Made by a program: the position numbers and the translations under genes
Assembly: GCF_001427305.1 (NCBI RefSeq)
Contig: NZ_LMFZ01000023.1
Span: 388,349-452,348, forward strand
Reading direction: 5' to 3'
From: Duganella sp. Root1480D1
GTDB taxonomy: Bacteria; Pseudomonadota; Gammaproteobacteria; Burkholderiales; Burkholderiaceae_D
DNA length: 64,000 nucleotides
Shown: positions 27,261 through 36,339 of the stretch, piece after piece
Layout: every line of letters starts with the position of its first letter
How positions within the stretch are numbered: position 1 is the first letter of the stretch
The notes under the pieces: model-generated
The model's input: only the letters and a program-made list of their open reading frames with translations
Databases searched by the model: none
What the model was told of the DNA's origin: nothing

Positions 27261-28283
27261 ATGCCAAAACAAAAACTGCTTGCAACTTTGCTGCACATCT
27301 CCGACCTGCATATCGGTAGCCTTGATCCAAACACAGGCGATGCCACCATCAGCCCGGCGGTACAATTCGGGCTGGATAATTTTCCGATATTCGATGGACT
27401 CCTCGGGCACCACGCCACAGCCTTGCGTGCCCTTGCCGAGTTCGTTGAGGACTTGCGCGCGAGCGACGAAAAATTCCAGATTCTGGTCACGGGCGACCTG
27501 AGTCGCAACGGCGATGCACATGAACTTGCGCTGGCGCGCCGGTTTTTCGAGAGCGAAATCGACATCCTTCCACCCAACGGCGATTATGTAGGCCTGCATG
27601 CCGCTGGAAAAGTCATCACAATTCCCGGGAATCACGATCACTGGGCTGGCATATCGGTGCCGATTGGCGCAACGCCTTCCAACTTTTACCACTACTTCAT
27701 TCGCTCGCTGCCCGCCACGCGCAGCCTCCCGCTAGGAAATCACGGCCATGAGCTGACCTTGATTGAACTTGATTCGGATGCCGACGTGCGCCCCAATTCC
27801 ATCCAGCGCTCCTACGCGCGAGGAAGCTTCTGCTCGCAATTACAACTACTTGACGCCATGCTTGAACCGCGCAAGATACGTGAAGTCCGCGTAATGATCA
27901 TCCACCACGCACGGACATGGACGGGTTTCAGCCTGGCCATGTCCCACGCTACAAAGTACGCCCTGGATCACTTCCTGCAACAGCACGAAATTGCCGTGAT
28001 CCTGTGCGGCCACACGCACAAAACCGCAGTGCGGCGCCACTATGCCGGCGCCAGGGAATGCTGGGAATGCGGGGCGGGTTCAACGACACAATTTGACGCT
28101 GTGCCCCGCAAATGGAGAGTCAGGCTGCGCAAACCTGACAGCGTCAACCTCGAGCCGAATGCACTGATGCTCCATCGAATCTTCGATACGGATGGCCGGC
28201 TCGATTGGGTTACGACGACTTACCATCGTTCAGCAATGGGCTTCGCTAGCGCTCATCCCCCGCGCGAGTTCACGCTGCAATAA
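27261..28283 (+). CDS. Calcineurin-like metallophosphoesterase
   Basis: A 340-residue phosphoesterase with every dimetal motif in order: DLHIG (DxH, residues 12-16), VTGDLSRNGD (GD), IPGNHDHW (GNHD), IIHHARTW (distal His) and CGHTHKT (GHTH). This is the class III cyclic-nucleotide/phosphodiesterase layout, but the substrate is unknown. GGGAG lies 6 bases before the ATG at 27261. No signal peptide, so cytoplasmic. The 3' end overlaps the sigma-like fusion gene by 54 bases in antisense. Confidence 0.85.
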   Translation: MPKQKLLATLLHISDLHIGSLDPNTGDATISPAVQFGLDNFPIFDGLLGHHATALRALAEFVEDLRASDEKFQILVTGDLSRNGDAHELALARRFFESEIDILPPNGDYVGLHAAGKVITIPGNHDHWAGISVPIGATPSNFYHYFIRSLPATRSLPLGNHGHELTLIELDSDADVRPNSIQRSYARGSFCSQLQLLDAMLEPRKIREVRVMIIHHARTWTGFSLAMSHATKYALDHFLQQHEIAVILCGHTHKTAVRRHYAGARECWECGAGSTTQFDAVPRKWRVRLRKPDSVNLEPNALMLHRIFDTDGRLDWVTTTYHRSAMGFASAHPPREFTLQ

Positions 28284-29846
28284 CGTCGACCCGTGTGCGA
28301 GGTCGCGCTGGTTGGCGCACCAGCGCTGCACCAGTGCGTCCTTCTTAAGAAACCCTTCCGGGCGCGCCGTTTGCGGCAATTTGGAAAACGTATTCGCGCC
28401 CAGATAATAATATCCGCCAACCAGGAGAGGCGAAGCTTGCAGCATGCAAAACAGGCTACGCACAAGCACCGGCGCCTGCTCCAGTTCCAGGTCAAGCGTG
28501 CCAGCAACACTTCCGTTCAATAGGGCGCGGCTGATCGCTACGCTCTTGCCTTTTTGCTTGACGACGATGTCAGGGTCCGCGTTTTTGCGGGCTATCGCTC
28601 CGTCTCCGGCGCGACGCAGGGCGCGATTGAACAGCAATTCCATTTCATGCAAAGCCTCGAACACCATGCCGGGTGTCAGGCCGTATTTCAACAGGCGTTC
28701 GCCGGCAGGATCGCCACTTCTGCAGGATGCGTGATGCTCGCGCAAATGGGGCTGCAGGTCAGGCGGCAGCTTGGCGCCGCCCATGAGCGCAAGCTCCCAT
28801 TCGCCTTGCCCGGACGGTGGACGCATTTCATCGAGTTTCTCAAGCAACGCGGACCAGGCATCCGCGATCACCTGTTGCTCGGCATAGAGCAAGGCGGCAA
28901 CCGAGGGCTGGAGTTCGTCGATTTCGGCATTCGCCGATTCACCGCTGCTCAACGCTGCATACACGGTTGCAAGCCATTCTGGACGTTCGGCCAGTGCGGC
29001 GCATTCACGGTCATCGAGCAACAAGTCTTCCTGTTCCAGCGCCAGGCGGATCTGCTGCGCATGCGTGCGCAAGTTCTCCAGTGCGACGCGATCGTCAAAT
29101 GCGTTGAGTGCTTTCCTGAGTATATCGAGTTCCGGCATGATTTTTCTCCCCTGGCGATCAGGCTGCCCGGTACGGCGTACTGAATTCAGCAGTGCTTGCG
29201 CAAAGCGTGCCTTGGCCTGGTTCACCTGTTCGGTTGACATTCCGAGTTCGGCGGCCACGGTGCGTGGCGTCTGGTCCATTACCCAAACCCGGTGAGCGAT
29301 GTCGGCATCGGTCGAATGCGGCCGAGCCTCTAACAATTGCAACGCGACCCGGCTCACCGTTGCAGCCAGTTGGTCGCGCAAGCGATAGCGCGTGAGGTGG
29401 TGTTTCTCTGCGAGTTCGCGCTCGCCCGGCGCATAGTCAGACAGGAAATCAGCCAGCAGGGCCTGCTCGGCCACGGGCAATTGCCCGATAGCCGCCTTGA
29501 GCTGGGCGATCTGCTGCTTCATTTCGGCTGCCTCCGGCGGCAAAGGGTCGGCCGCGGCCAAGTCGAGGCATTCTTCGATATCGACGGCACGCGAACGCAG
29601 CCGGTGCAGTTTCAACTGCCGGCGTCGGCCAAAGCGGTAAAAAGCGGTGGCGAGGTAGGGGGCGAAATCGCCCTTGGCCGCGTCAAAGCGGCTGTTGAGA
29701 GCATCCCATTCAAGGAAGAAGTCATGGATCAGGTCACGCGCGTCGTGGGGCTGGATGTGATAGCCATCTCTTACCAGCTTGCTCAGCACGCGCCACAGCA
29801 GAGGCTCGTACTCGAGGAATTCCTTGGGGGACGCCAACGCACTCAT
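28230..29846 (-). CDS. ECF sigma-like protein with a large C-terminal extension
   Basis: A 538-residue protein. Residues 1-215 resemble an ECF sigma factor: region 2 around ARDLIHDFFLEWD and FDAAKGDFAPYLATAFYRFGRRRQ, and a region-4-like HTH around TPRTVAAELGMSTEQVNQAKARF. Residues 220-538 are a mostly helical domain I do not recognise, beginning MPELDILRKALNAF, so two once-separate proteins may be fused. GGAG precedes the ATG at 29846; a GTG at 29867 is possible. No anti-sigma gene adjoins it, so the extension may regulate the sigma part in cis. Convergent with the metallophosphoesterase. Confidence 0.6.
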   Translation of the reverse strand: MSALASPKEFLEYEPLLWRVLSKLVRDGYHIQPHDARDLIHDFFLEWDALNSRFDAAKGDFAPYLATAFYRFGRRRQLKLHRLRSRAVDIEECLDLAAADPLPPEAAEMKQQIAQLKAAIGQLPVAEQALLADFLSDYAPGERELAEKHHLTRYRLRDQLAATVSRVALQLLEARPHSTDADIAHRVWVMDQTPRTVAAELGMSTEQVNQAKARFAQALLNSVRRTGQPDRQGRKIMPELDILRKALNAFDDRVALENLRTHAQQIRLALEQEDLLLDDRECAALAERPEWLATVYAALSSGESANAEIDELQPSVAALLYAEQQVIADAWSALLEKLDEMRPPSGQGEWELALMGGAKLPPDLQPHLREHHASCRSGDPAGERLLKYGLTPGMVFEALHEMELLFNRALRRAGDGAIARKNADPDIVVKQKGKSVAISRALLNGSVAGTLDLELEQAPVLVRSLFCMLQASPLLVGGYYYLGANTFSKLPQTARPEGFLKKDALVQRWCANQRDLAHGSTLLQRELARGMSASEAHC

Positions 29847-30024
29847 CAATATCTCCAATCGGGGCACTCAATACAGTGATATTGCACGGCGCTGGCCAAC
29901 TGGTTGAAATCTGCGTCAATAAATACGTTCGCCCCGGCCAAATGCTGTTCGCCACTTATTGCTGGCCTGGCAAGTTCGGTGTCCGTAAGCTGGATTCATT
30001 ACCAACCCAGCTTGACAAACCATC

Positions 30025-31191
30025 ATGCAAAACCAACGCCTGTATTTCCTCGACTGGCTGCGCATCGGCGCATTCTTCCTGCTCGTGCTGTACCACACCG
30101 GCATGTATTACGTGACCTGGGACTGGCACGTCAAAGCGCCCCACCCCAGCGACGCCATCGAGCCCCTGATGCTGCTGTCTTCGCCCTGGCGCATGTGCCT
30201 GCTATTCCTGATCGGCGGCGCGGCCGCCGCCTTCCTGCTCGACAAGCTGGGCGGCAAGGGCCTGGCCAAGGAGCGCAGCAAACGCCTGCTGGTTCCGCTC
30301 ATTTTCGGTATGTTTTTCATCGTACCGCCCCAATCCTACTTTGAAGTGGTATCGGACGTCGCCTACCAGGGCAGCTATATCGACTTCATGCAGCTTTACG
30401 TGCGCGCCTACCACGGCTTCTGCGACCGTAATGGCTGCCTCGACCTGCCGACCTGGAACCACCTTTGGTTCCTGCCCTATTTGTGGATCTACACACTGCT
30501 GCTGGCCGCCATCGGCAGCCTGCGCATCCAGGCCATGGGGGCCTGGATGCTGCGCCACCTGCCTGGCTGGAAGCTGTTCGTGCTGCCGGCGGCCTTCCTG
30601 GCAGCCGGCCGCATCCTCCTGCTTCCTCACTGGCCACACACCCATAACCTGACGTCCGACTGGCATAACCACGCGATGAGCCTGCCTTATTTCCTGCTGG
30701 GAGCCGCCATGGCCCGCCGCGGCGAATTCTGGCAGCGCCTGGAAAGCGTCCGCTTTGCCGCGCTGGGCTTCTTCCTCGCGAGCTGGGCTTCCATCATCTT
30801 CTTTTATGCAACGGGCGACACGTTTAAGGATTGGCTGCCGCTGGCGCGCACCGTGTACGCCCTTTGCCAGTGGAGCGGCATCGCCGCCGTGTGCGGTTTC
30901 GGCCACCGCCACCTGAACTTCGACAGCGCCAAGCGCCGCTACCTGACGCAAGCCGTGTTCCCGGTCTATATCCTGCACCAGACCCTGATCGTCTGCCTGG
31001 CCATGGCTTTCCGCGCGGCCAGCCTGCCGCCGGTGACGGAAGGCGCGCTGATCGTGGTGCTGACGCTTGCCATCAGCTTTGGCGTATTCGAAGTCGTGCG
31101 CCGCGTGCCGCTGCTGCAGCCACTGTTCGGTCTAAGCGGCAGCGGTTCGCAGCTCAAAATGGAACAAGAGTCGAAAGCGATTATTTGCTAG
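30025..31191 (+). CDS. Membrane acyltransferase, acyltransferase-3/OpgC-like
   Basis: A 388-residue integral membrane protein with about 10 hydrophobic segments. The N-terminal LYFLDWLRIGAFFLLVLYHTG contains the conserved Arg and His of acyltransferase-3 enzymes, and NHLWFLPYLWIYTLLL matches the OpgC-like subgroup that modifies periplasmic glucans or surface polysaccharides. No ribosome site is evident. It stands alone; upstream (29847-30024) is a divergent gap shared with the sigma-like fusion gene, downstream is the AT-richer insert. Confidence 0.8.
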   Translation: MQNQRLYFLDWLRIGAFFLLVLYHTGMYYVTWDWHVKAPHPSDAIEPLMLLSSPWRMCLLFLIGGAAAAFLLDKLGGKGLAKERSKRLLVPLIFGMFFIVPPQSYFEVVSDVAYQGSYIDFMQLYVRAYHGFCDRNGCLDLPTWNHLWFLPYLWIYTLLLAAIGSLRIQAMGAWMLRHLPGWKLFVLPAAFLAAGRILLLPHWPHTHNLTSDWHNHAMSLPYFLLGAAMARRGEFWQRLESVRFAALGFFLASWASIIFFYATGDTFKDWLPLARTVYALCQWSGIAAVCGFGHRHLNFDSAKRRYLTQAVFPVYILHQTLIVCLAMAFRAASLPPVTEGALIVVLTLAISFGVFEVVRRVPLLQPLFGLSGSGSQLKMEQESKAIIC

Positions 31192-31509
31192 CCGTGCCCT
31201 AGCTCTTGCATGTCACGTCTTTTAACTTAAACGCACGGCACAGGGCTATCGATGGCAACCTAGAGCGATAACCGGCGTTTCAACTTTGCTTCGAAATGCT
31301 CGAATGCCCGCGATAGTACTTAGGGGAAGCGAGTTTAAGTCGACTGCCTTTTGCCGAAGATCAACGTCGGCAGAGGTTACACGTGCAACGATAGACATCT
31401 GCATCGTTTGGAGATTGCAGCACCTGCTGACGGCGCTGGCTACCGCCGGCGAGTTCGATGCTATCGAAAAAGTGCGTGAGCATAAGCCGCATGGACTAAG
31501 GGTGAGATC
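31192..31509 (+). other. Non-coding or decayed stretch at the left edge of the effector insert
   Basis: 318 bases between the acyltransferase and the lipase effector. Base composition is visibly less GC-rich than the left neighbour. Short frames exist on both strands (31286-31543 plus, 85 codons; 31246-31521 minus, 91 codons), neither with a ribosome site or recognisable domain. The plus frame contains LLTALATAGEFDAIEKV, which looks protein-like and could be a gene remnant. No promoter or terminator recognised. Confidence 0.4.
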
Positions 31510-33201
31510 ATGGCGACGCAACTTTCAGTCGAGTTCAACCTAAGCGGGACTAAAGCCACTGGGTTCGCTACGCCGCGAGAAGACAAGACTCCCCAAGTGA
31601 TGAGGGTTCCGCCAAGGCGCATTATCCCAGTGGTATTTTTGCCCGGAATTATGGGATCGAATCTTCGGGTAAGCAGCCAACGACAAAAAGAATTGAAACT
31701 GTCCAATAACGCGGTCTGGCGCCCGGATAAAGTAAAAGAGGTCGGTTCCTTATTGTGCAGCGGCCCAAGCAGAAGGCAGCGTTTGTTGGATCAAGCCACT
31801 ACTGAAGTTGATACTTACGACCCTGACCATAACTCCACTGGCAATGCCGACGAGACTTCCGACCAACGCAACAGCAAAGTAGTGGACATTGACGTTACCC
31901 TGCCTTACGAATCGGGGTCACCGCGATTGATAGGCGACCCCCTTCACGGCTGTCATCGCTTATCTATTGAAGAAAGGGCCCGCCATCGTGGATGGGGAGA
32001 AGTATTCTTCTCTAGCTACAGGCAATTGCTTGAAACCCTCGAAGAACGGCTAAATAGTCAATACGATTCGAGTCACTTGAGCGAATTGGCAGGAATCGAT
32101 CCAACTGTATGGCAGGCGCATCCAGAGCCAAGGCTGCGAGCCCTGTCGGAGGAAGACATTCGTAAAGCCCTTAACGGACAGTACCTCCCAGTCCATGCGA
32201 TGGGATACAACTGGCTCCAATCCAATTACGATTCGGCCAAGACTATAAGTACCCGTATCGAGAAACTTATTGAGGACTATCAACGGTGCGGGTTCCTTTG
32301 CGAGAAGGTAATCATTCTCACCCACTCTATGGGAGGGCTGGTTGCGCGTGCGTTGGCTCATCCAAAAATCGGCAATATGAGCGACAAGATTCTTGGCGTT
32401 GTTCATGGGGTGCTTCCGGCGGTGGGTGCTCCCGCCGCATACAAGCGCATGCGATGCGGATTTGAGGAGAAGAAGGCGGGCCTTGACCCAGTTCCAAAAA
32501 TCATCGGCAACAAGGGCAGCGAAGTAACGGCGGTGTTAGGAAATTCGCCAGGGGGCCTTCAGCTTCTTCCTTGCAGTGCATATGGAAACGGCTGGCTGCA
32601 AATCCGCCATAACGGAATATTGTTTGACTCACTTCCGAAGCACGGTGACCCCTACGAAGAAATTTACAAACTACGCGATCATTGGTACGGACTATTGCGC
32701 GAAGAGTGGTTGAACCCTGCCGAACAAGCCGACGCCACCTTCAAAAGAGCATGCGGTTTTCTTAATGAAGCGCGCGATTTCCACGAGCTGCTTGGAGACT
32801 TCTATCACCCGCGCACATATGGGCATTACGGCGCTGACCCGAGCCAACCATCGTGGGAGTCCGTCGTTTGGGAAATTAGTCGTGATTACGTTGGTCGGCG
32901 CTGGCGCGAGCTTAGGATCATGGAGGACGACGATCAGGGTGGACTCAAGGCTAGAGAAACGTTGGAGGGTCGCCATCTCGATACCAAGATAAAGCTTGGT
33001 CCATCCCACGGTGCTGGCGACCAGACGGTGCCTCTACGTTCGGCAGAACATCAACTATTAATAGGCGGTTTGAAAGGCGTATTTCGCCAGACTGGTTATG
33101 AGCACCAGGAGAGCTACAAGAATCAACTCGCGCTGAACAGCACGCTGTATTGCGTTATAAAGATAGCCGGGAAGATGTGGTGGGTAAATGACGACAAGTA
33201 A
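31510..33201 (+). CDS. Probable type VI secretion phospholipase effector, Tle4-like
   Basis: A 563-residue alpha/beta hydrolase of PGAP1/LCAT style: VVFLPGIMGSNLR (41-53) forms the oxyanion loop and ILTHSMGGLVARAL (nucleophile Ser273) the elbow, with a candidate catalytic His region at GPSHGAGDQTVPL near residue 500. There is no signal peptide, as expected for a T6SS cargo. The next gene is a Tli4-family immunity protein overlapping by 14 bases, the order found for Tle4/Tli4 (TplE/TplEi) in Pseudomonas. Codon use is AT-richer than its neighbours. No vgrG, hcp or PAAR gene is in the window. GGTGAG lies upstream. Confidence 0.72.
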   Translation: MATQLSVEFNLSGTKATGFATPREDKTPQVMRVPPRRIIPVVFLPGIMGSNLRVSSQRQKELKLSNNAVWRPDKVKEVGSLLCSGPSRRQRLLDQATTEVDTYDPDHNSTGNADETSDQRNSKVVDIDVTLPYESGSPRLIGDPLHGCHRLSIEERARHRGWGEVFFSSYRQLLETLEERLNSQYDSSHLSELAGIDPTVWQAHPEPRLRALSEEDIRKALNGQYLPVHAMGYNWLQSNYDSAKTISTRIEKLIEDYQRCGFLCEKVIILTHSMGGLVARALAHPKIGNMSDKILGVVHGVLPAVGAPAAYKRMRCGFEEKKAGLDPVPKIIGNKGSEVTAVLGNSPGGLQLLPCSAYGNGWLQIRHNGILFDSLPKHGDPYEEIYKLRDHWYGLLREEWLNPAEQADATFKRACGFLNEARDFHELLGDFYHPRTYGHYGADPSQPSWESVVWEISRDYVGRRWRELRIMEDDDQGGLKARETLEGRHLDTKIKLGPSHGAGDQTVPLRSAEHQLLIGGLKGVFRQTGYEHQESYKNQLALNSTLYCVIKIAGKMWWVNDDK

Positions 33202-34276
33202 AGCGCTTGGTCGCTCGATGCTTTTAGCCTCGTTGGTCGCCATTTCGACTTTGCTTTCCATTGAGAAGAAGGGAAACGCGATGAAATCCTCGCCGACCAA
33301 TAGAATGACCGAATTGTTCGAAACCACAAAGACCATTTGTATTGGGAGATTCGTACTCGATGTCCCAGCGGAATCTGAGGTCATCTTCGGCCCCGCTAGA
33401 TTGCCTTATCTCATTGAGCTGCGGTCGAATGCGGTAAGCGATTTTGACGAAGTTATCGCAGGGCGGTTGAAGGAAATTACACTAAACGATTTTCCTCGTG
33501 CACGCGGCCCATTGATAAAGCCTGATTCGATGTTCGGAAAAGTCATCAACGGCGCCGTTAATAACCAAAGAATAGTCTTCGGTGCAAGCAAGGGTATCGG
33601 TTCCTTCTACTCCATTGAATCCATCCAGATGGTAGGGCATAGTCTATACGTCCAGAGCACAATGGCGTATGGCGACGACTACCGCGAGTCAATCGCCCAG
33701 CTCAATGCCGTTGCGCCTCTTTTACAGCCTCGACGCGACGACGAAGTTCCGACAGTACCGGGCGTGTGCCTTGAGGGAGCATTCATCAACGAGCCGGGGA
33801 CGCCAATTTACGAGGCTGTTTCGTTGGGTGTTAGGCTTCGCAAATACCCAGACGTCCATCTTTCCCTCGAAATGACTAAGAAGTTCCTCAAGGTTGAAGG
33901 TGACTCGCTGGAAGCTCGGGCCAATGAGGCGGAGAAAGATGCCAGACGATCTGGGGCAGGAAGTTGGTATGACCGAGTGAAAGTGTTTCGCCGTGGAGAG
34001 CGGAAAATCGGTCAATGGTCGGGCTCGGAATATCTGGCAAGGAAGCCAGCGATTGGCCAAGTGCACGATTCGCATGAGTTTGCATATTTCTCCCACGGGG
34101 AATCCGGAAATCCTATGGTACCGGCCTTGGATATTGAACTCGACACCGGGGTGAAGAACAACAAGGTTGGCGGCATGCAAACCAGCATTACTGATGACGA
34201 GGCAATTTACTTGTGGGACAAGATAACTTCGTCCCTCAGGCCAAGGCCGACGTCAGGGGGACATGCCAGAAAATGA
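33188..34276 (+). CDS. Tli4-family T6SS immunity protein
   Basis: A 362-residue protein. It starts with a hydrophobic segment (10-25) that can serve as signal or anchor, which puts the protein in the periplasm where Tle lipases act. The motif KTICIGRFVLDVPAESEV (about 48-65) is characteristic of Tli4-type proteins, and a C-terminal region near SGSEYLARKP and VPALDIELDTG fits the Tli4 C-terminal domain. The start overlaps the effector stop, so the pair is translationally coupled. An internal ATG at 33281 is a less likely start because it loses the export segment. Confidence 0.75.
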   Translation: MTTSKALGRSMLLASLVAISTLLSIEKKGNAMKSSPTNRMTELFETTKTICIGRFVLDVPAESEVIFGPARLPYLIELRSNAVSDFDEVIAGRLKEITLNDFPRARGPLIKPDSMFGKVINGAVNNQRIVFGASKGIGSFYSIESIQMVGHSLYVQSTMAYGDDYRESIAQLNAVAPLLQPRRDDEVPTVPGVCLEGAFINEPGTPIYEAVSLGVRLRKYPDVHLSLEMTKKFLKVEGDSLEARANEAEKDARRSGAGSWYDRVKVFRRGERKIGQWSGSEYLARKPAIGQVHDSHEFAYFSHGESGNPMVPALDIELDTGVKNNKVGGMQTSITDDEAIYLWDKITSSLRPRPTSGGHARK

Positions 34277-34418
34277 TGACTTTCTGTGCCGATGTCAAAG
34301 TCAACGTCAACCATGCCATGCAAGCGTTCCAAGTCGATCTGGGCCATGATGTCTGCCTGCTCCGCTGGAATTTGGCCAGTGGCGGCAATTTCGCGCTATG
34401 TCCGCCGCAACGGAAGGA

Positions 34419-35348
34419 TCAGTTCAGCACCTTGCGTGAGCGCTTGGCGCGGTACATCTCGGCATCGGCAATCGCGAGGGCTTCCTCCAGGTCGATGCCG
34501 GGCTTGCGCATCGCCATGCCGATCGAGGCCCGCACGTCGTAGCCGGCCAGCGTTTCCTGCACCCGCAGCAGCATGGCCTGGGCGTCGAAATAATCGCATT
34601 CGACCATCAGCATCGCAAACTCGTCGCCGCCCATGCGCGCCACCACGTCCGAACCACGCGTGACTTCCTTCAGGGCCTTGCTGCAACGGATCAGCAAGGC
34701 ATCGCCCGAGGCATAACCCTGGGTATCGTTATAAAACCTGAGGTCATCCAGGTCGATCGACACCACGCAGGCCGGGTGGCCATAACGGCGGCAACGCTCA
34801 TCCTCGCGCACCATCAGCATGTCCCAGCCGCGACGGTTATACAGGCCGGTCAGTTCATCGCGGGTAATGTCCACGTCCATCCGCTCAGCCTTGCGCGCCG
34901 CTTCGGTGCTGGCCAGTTCTGCTTCCAGCAAGCCGCCCAGCAGCTCGCCCATCAGTACCACCATGTCCTTGTCTTCGCGGATGCGCTCCGGTTGCGGCTC
35001 GGGATCGATGGCGCACAGGGTGCCGAACAGGGTGCCGTCGGCCCGCCGCAGCGGTACGCCCACATAGGCGCCTACGGTGATCTTGTCGGTGATCGGGGCC
35101 TGTGCATAGGCCGGCTCGCTTGCCACATCGGGCGCAATGTGCGGCCCCTGGCCTTCCACCATGCGTGAACACAAGGTTTCCGCCCAACTATAAACCTGGC
35201 CTGCCTTGACGCCATAGCCATGGTCGTCGGCGAACAGCACGATCCAGTCTTTCCCGTCGGTACGAGTGACCATCCACAATTTGAAGCCCAGGCGCTGCCG
35301 AAGGAATTGCATGGTGGCCTTGGAAGCGGCCGCAAAATCGTTCATCAT
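34419..35348 (-). CDS. GAF-GGDEF diguanylate cyclase
   Basis: A 309-residue cytoplasmic cyclase making cyclic di-GMP. An N-terminal GAF domain (15-145, with GAYVGVPLRRADGTLFGTLCAID) is followed by a GGDEF domain (155-309) with the active site RMGGDEF and an intact inhibitory RxxD (RGSD) five residues before it. The ATG at 35348 is preferred: GAGG lies 7 bases upstream. The longer open frame from 35651 is antisense to the hydrolase and rejected. No membrane segment. Confidence 0.9.
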   Translation of the reverse strand: MMNDFAAASKATMQFLRQRLGFKLWMVTRTDGKDWIVLFADDHGYGVKAGQVYSWAETLCSRMVEGQGPHIAPDVASEPAYAQAPITDKITVGAYVGVPLRRADGTLFGTLCAIDPEPQPERIREDKDMVVLMGELLGGLLEAELASTEAARKAERMDVDITRDELTGLYNRRGWDMLMVREDERCRRYGHPACVVSIDLDDLRFYNDTQGYASGDALLIRCSKALKEVTRGSDVVARMGGDEFAMLMVECDYFDAQAMLLRVQETLAGYDVRASIGMAMRKPGIDLEEALAIADAEMYRAKRSRKVLN

Positions 35349-35448
35349 TGCTTGCCTCATCAATAGCTGGTTCCGGCTCGGAGTCGAAATGTCATTATGC
35401 ACCGGTCGGAGTAGACTTGACAGCGCTAATTTACCTGGAGATCGACAG

Positions 35449-36339
35449 ATGACCCGCCTGACCGCCAAGGATTTTGAACCGGAAGTATTGGAGCTGTTCG
35501 ACAAATATGTGCACGGCCAGTTGAGCCGCCGCGATTTCATTGCCTCGGCCACGCGCCATGCAGTGGCCGGCGCTACCGGCGCCAGCCTGCTGGCCACCCT
35601 GGCGCCCAGCTTCGCCGCCCCGCTGGTGGCGGCCGACGACAAGCGCCTCAAGGCCGGCTACCTTGAATATCCGTCGCCGCAAGGCTACGGCAAGCTGCGT
35701 GGCTACCTGGTGCAGCCGGCCGCAGCCAAGGGCAAGCTGCCTGCCGTGCTGGTGGTGCATGAGAACCGCGGCCTGAATCCGCATATCGAGGACATCACGC
35801 GGCGCCTGGCGCTGGACGGTTTCCTGGTTTTTGCCCCGGATGCCCTGTTCCCGCTGGGCGGCTATCCCGGCGACGAAGACAAGGCGCGCGAACTGTTTGC
35901 CAAGCTCGACCAGGCCAAGACCCGCGCCGACTTCCTGGCTGCCGAGCAAATCCTCAAGGCGCATCCGGCGGCCAATGGCAAGGTCGGCGTGGTGGGCTTC
36001 TGCTATGGCGGCGGCATGGCCAACTACCTGGCCACCATGGTGCCGGGGCTGGCAGCAGCAGTTCCCTTCTACGGCGCCCAGCCTCCAGCCGCCGATGTGC
36101 CGAAGATCAAGGCCCCATTGCTGGTCCACGACGCCGGCAACGATGCCCGCATTCTGGCTGGCTGGCCAGCTTACGAAGCGGCGTTGAAGGCGGCCGGTAC
36201 CCGCTACGAGCACTTCGTCTACCCCGGCGTCGAGCACGGCTTCAATAACGACACCACGCCGCGCTACGACGAAGCCGCTGCCAAGCTGGCCTGGCAGCGC
36301 ACGGTGGACTTCCTGCGCCAGCACCTCGCTACTTCGTAA
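35449..36339 (+). CDS. Dienelactone hydrolase family protein (YghX-like)
   Basis: A 296-residue hydrolase with a Cys nucleophile in GFCYGGG (near residue 184), acid in LLVHDAGNDARI and base His in GVEHGFNN. The N-terminus has SRRDFIASAT followed by a hydrophobic Ala-rich stretch (residues 28-65), resembling a twin-arginine-type export or anchor signal. CTGGAG lies 8 bases before the ATG at 35449, which decides against the longer frame. Convergent with the penicillin acylase (11-base overlap). Substrate unknown. Confidence 0.85.
   Translation: MTRLTAKDFEPEVLELFDKYVHGQLSRRDFIASATRHAVAGATGASLLATLAPSFAAPLVAADDKRLKAGYLEYPSPQGYGKLRGYLVQPAAAKGKLPAVLVVHENRGLNPHIEDITRRLALDGFLVFAPDALFPLGGYPGDEDKARELFAKLDQAKTRADFLAAEQILKAHPAANGKVGVVGFCYGGGMANYLATMVPGLAAAVPFYGAQPPAADVPKIKAPLLVHDAGNDARILAGWPAYEAALKAAGTRYEHFVYPGVEHGFNNDTTPRYDEAAAKLAWQRTVDFLRQHLATS

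Noticed and set aside
29868-30024. Small ORFs between the sigma-like fusion gene and the acyltransferase
   Set aside because: The frames are short, lack ribosome sites and show no protein-like features; I treat the stretch as a divergent regulatory gap.
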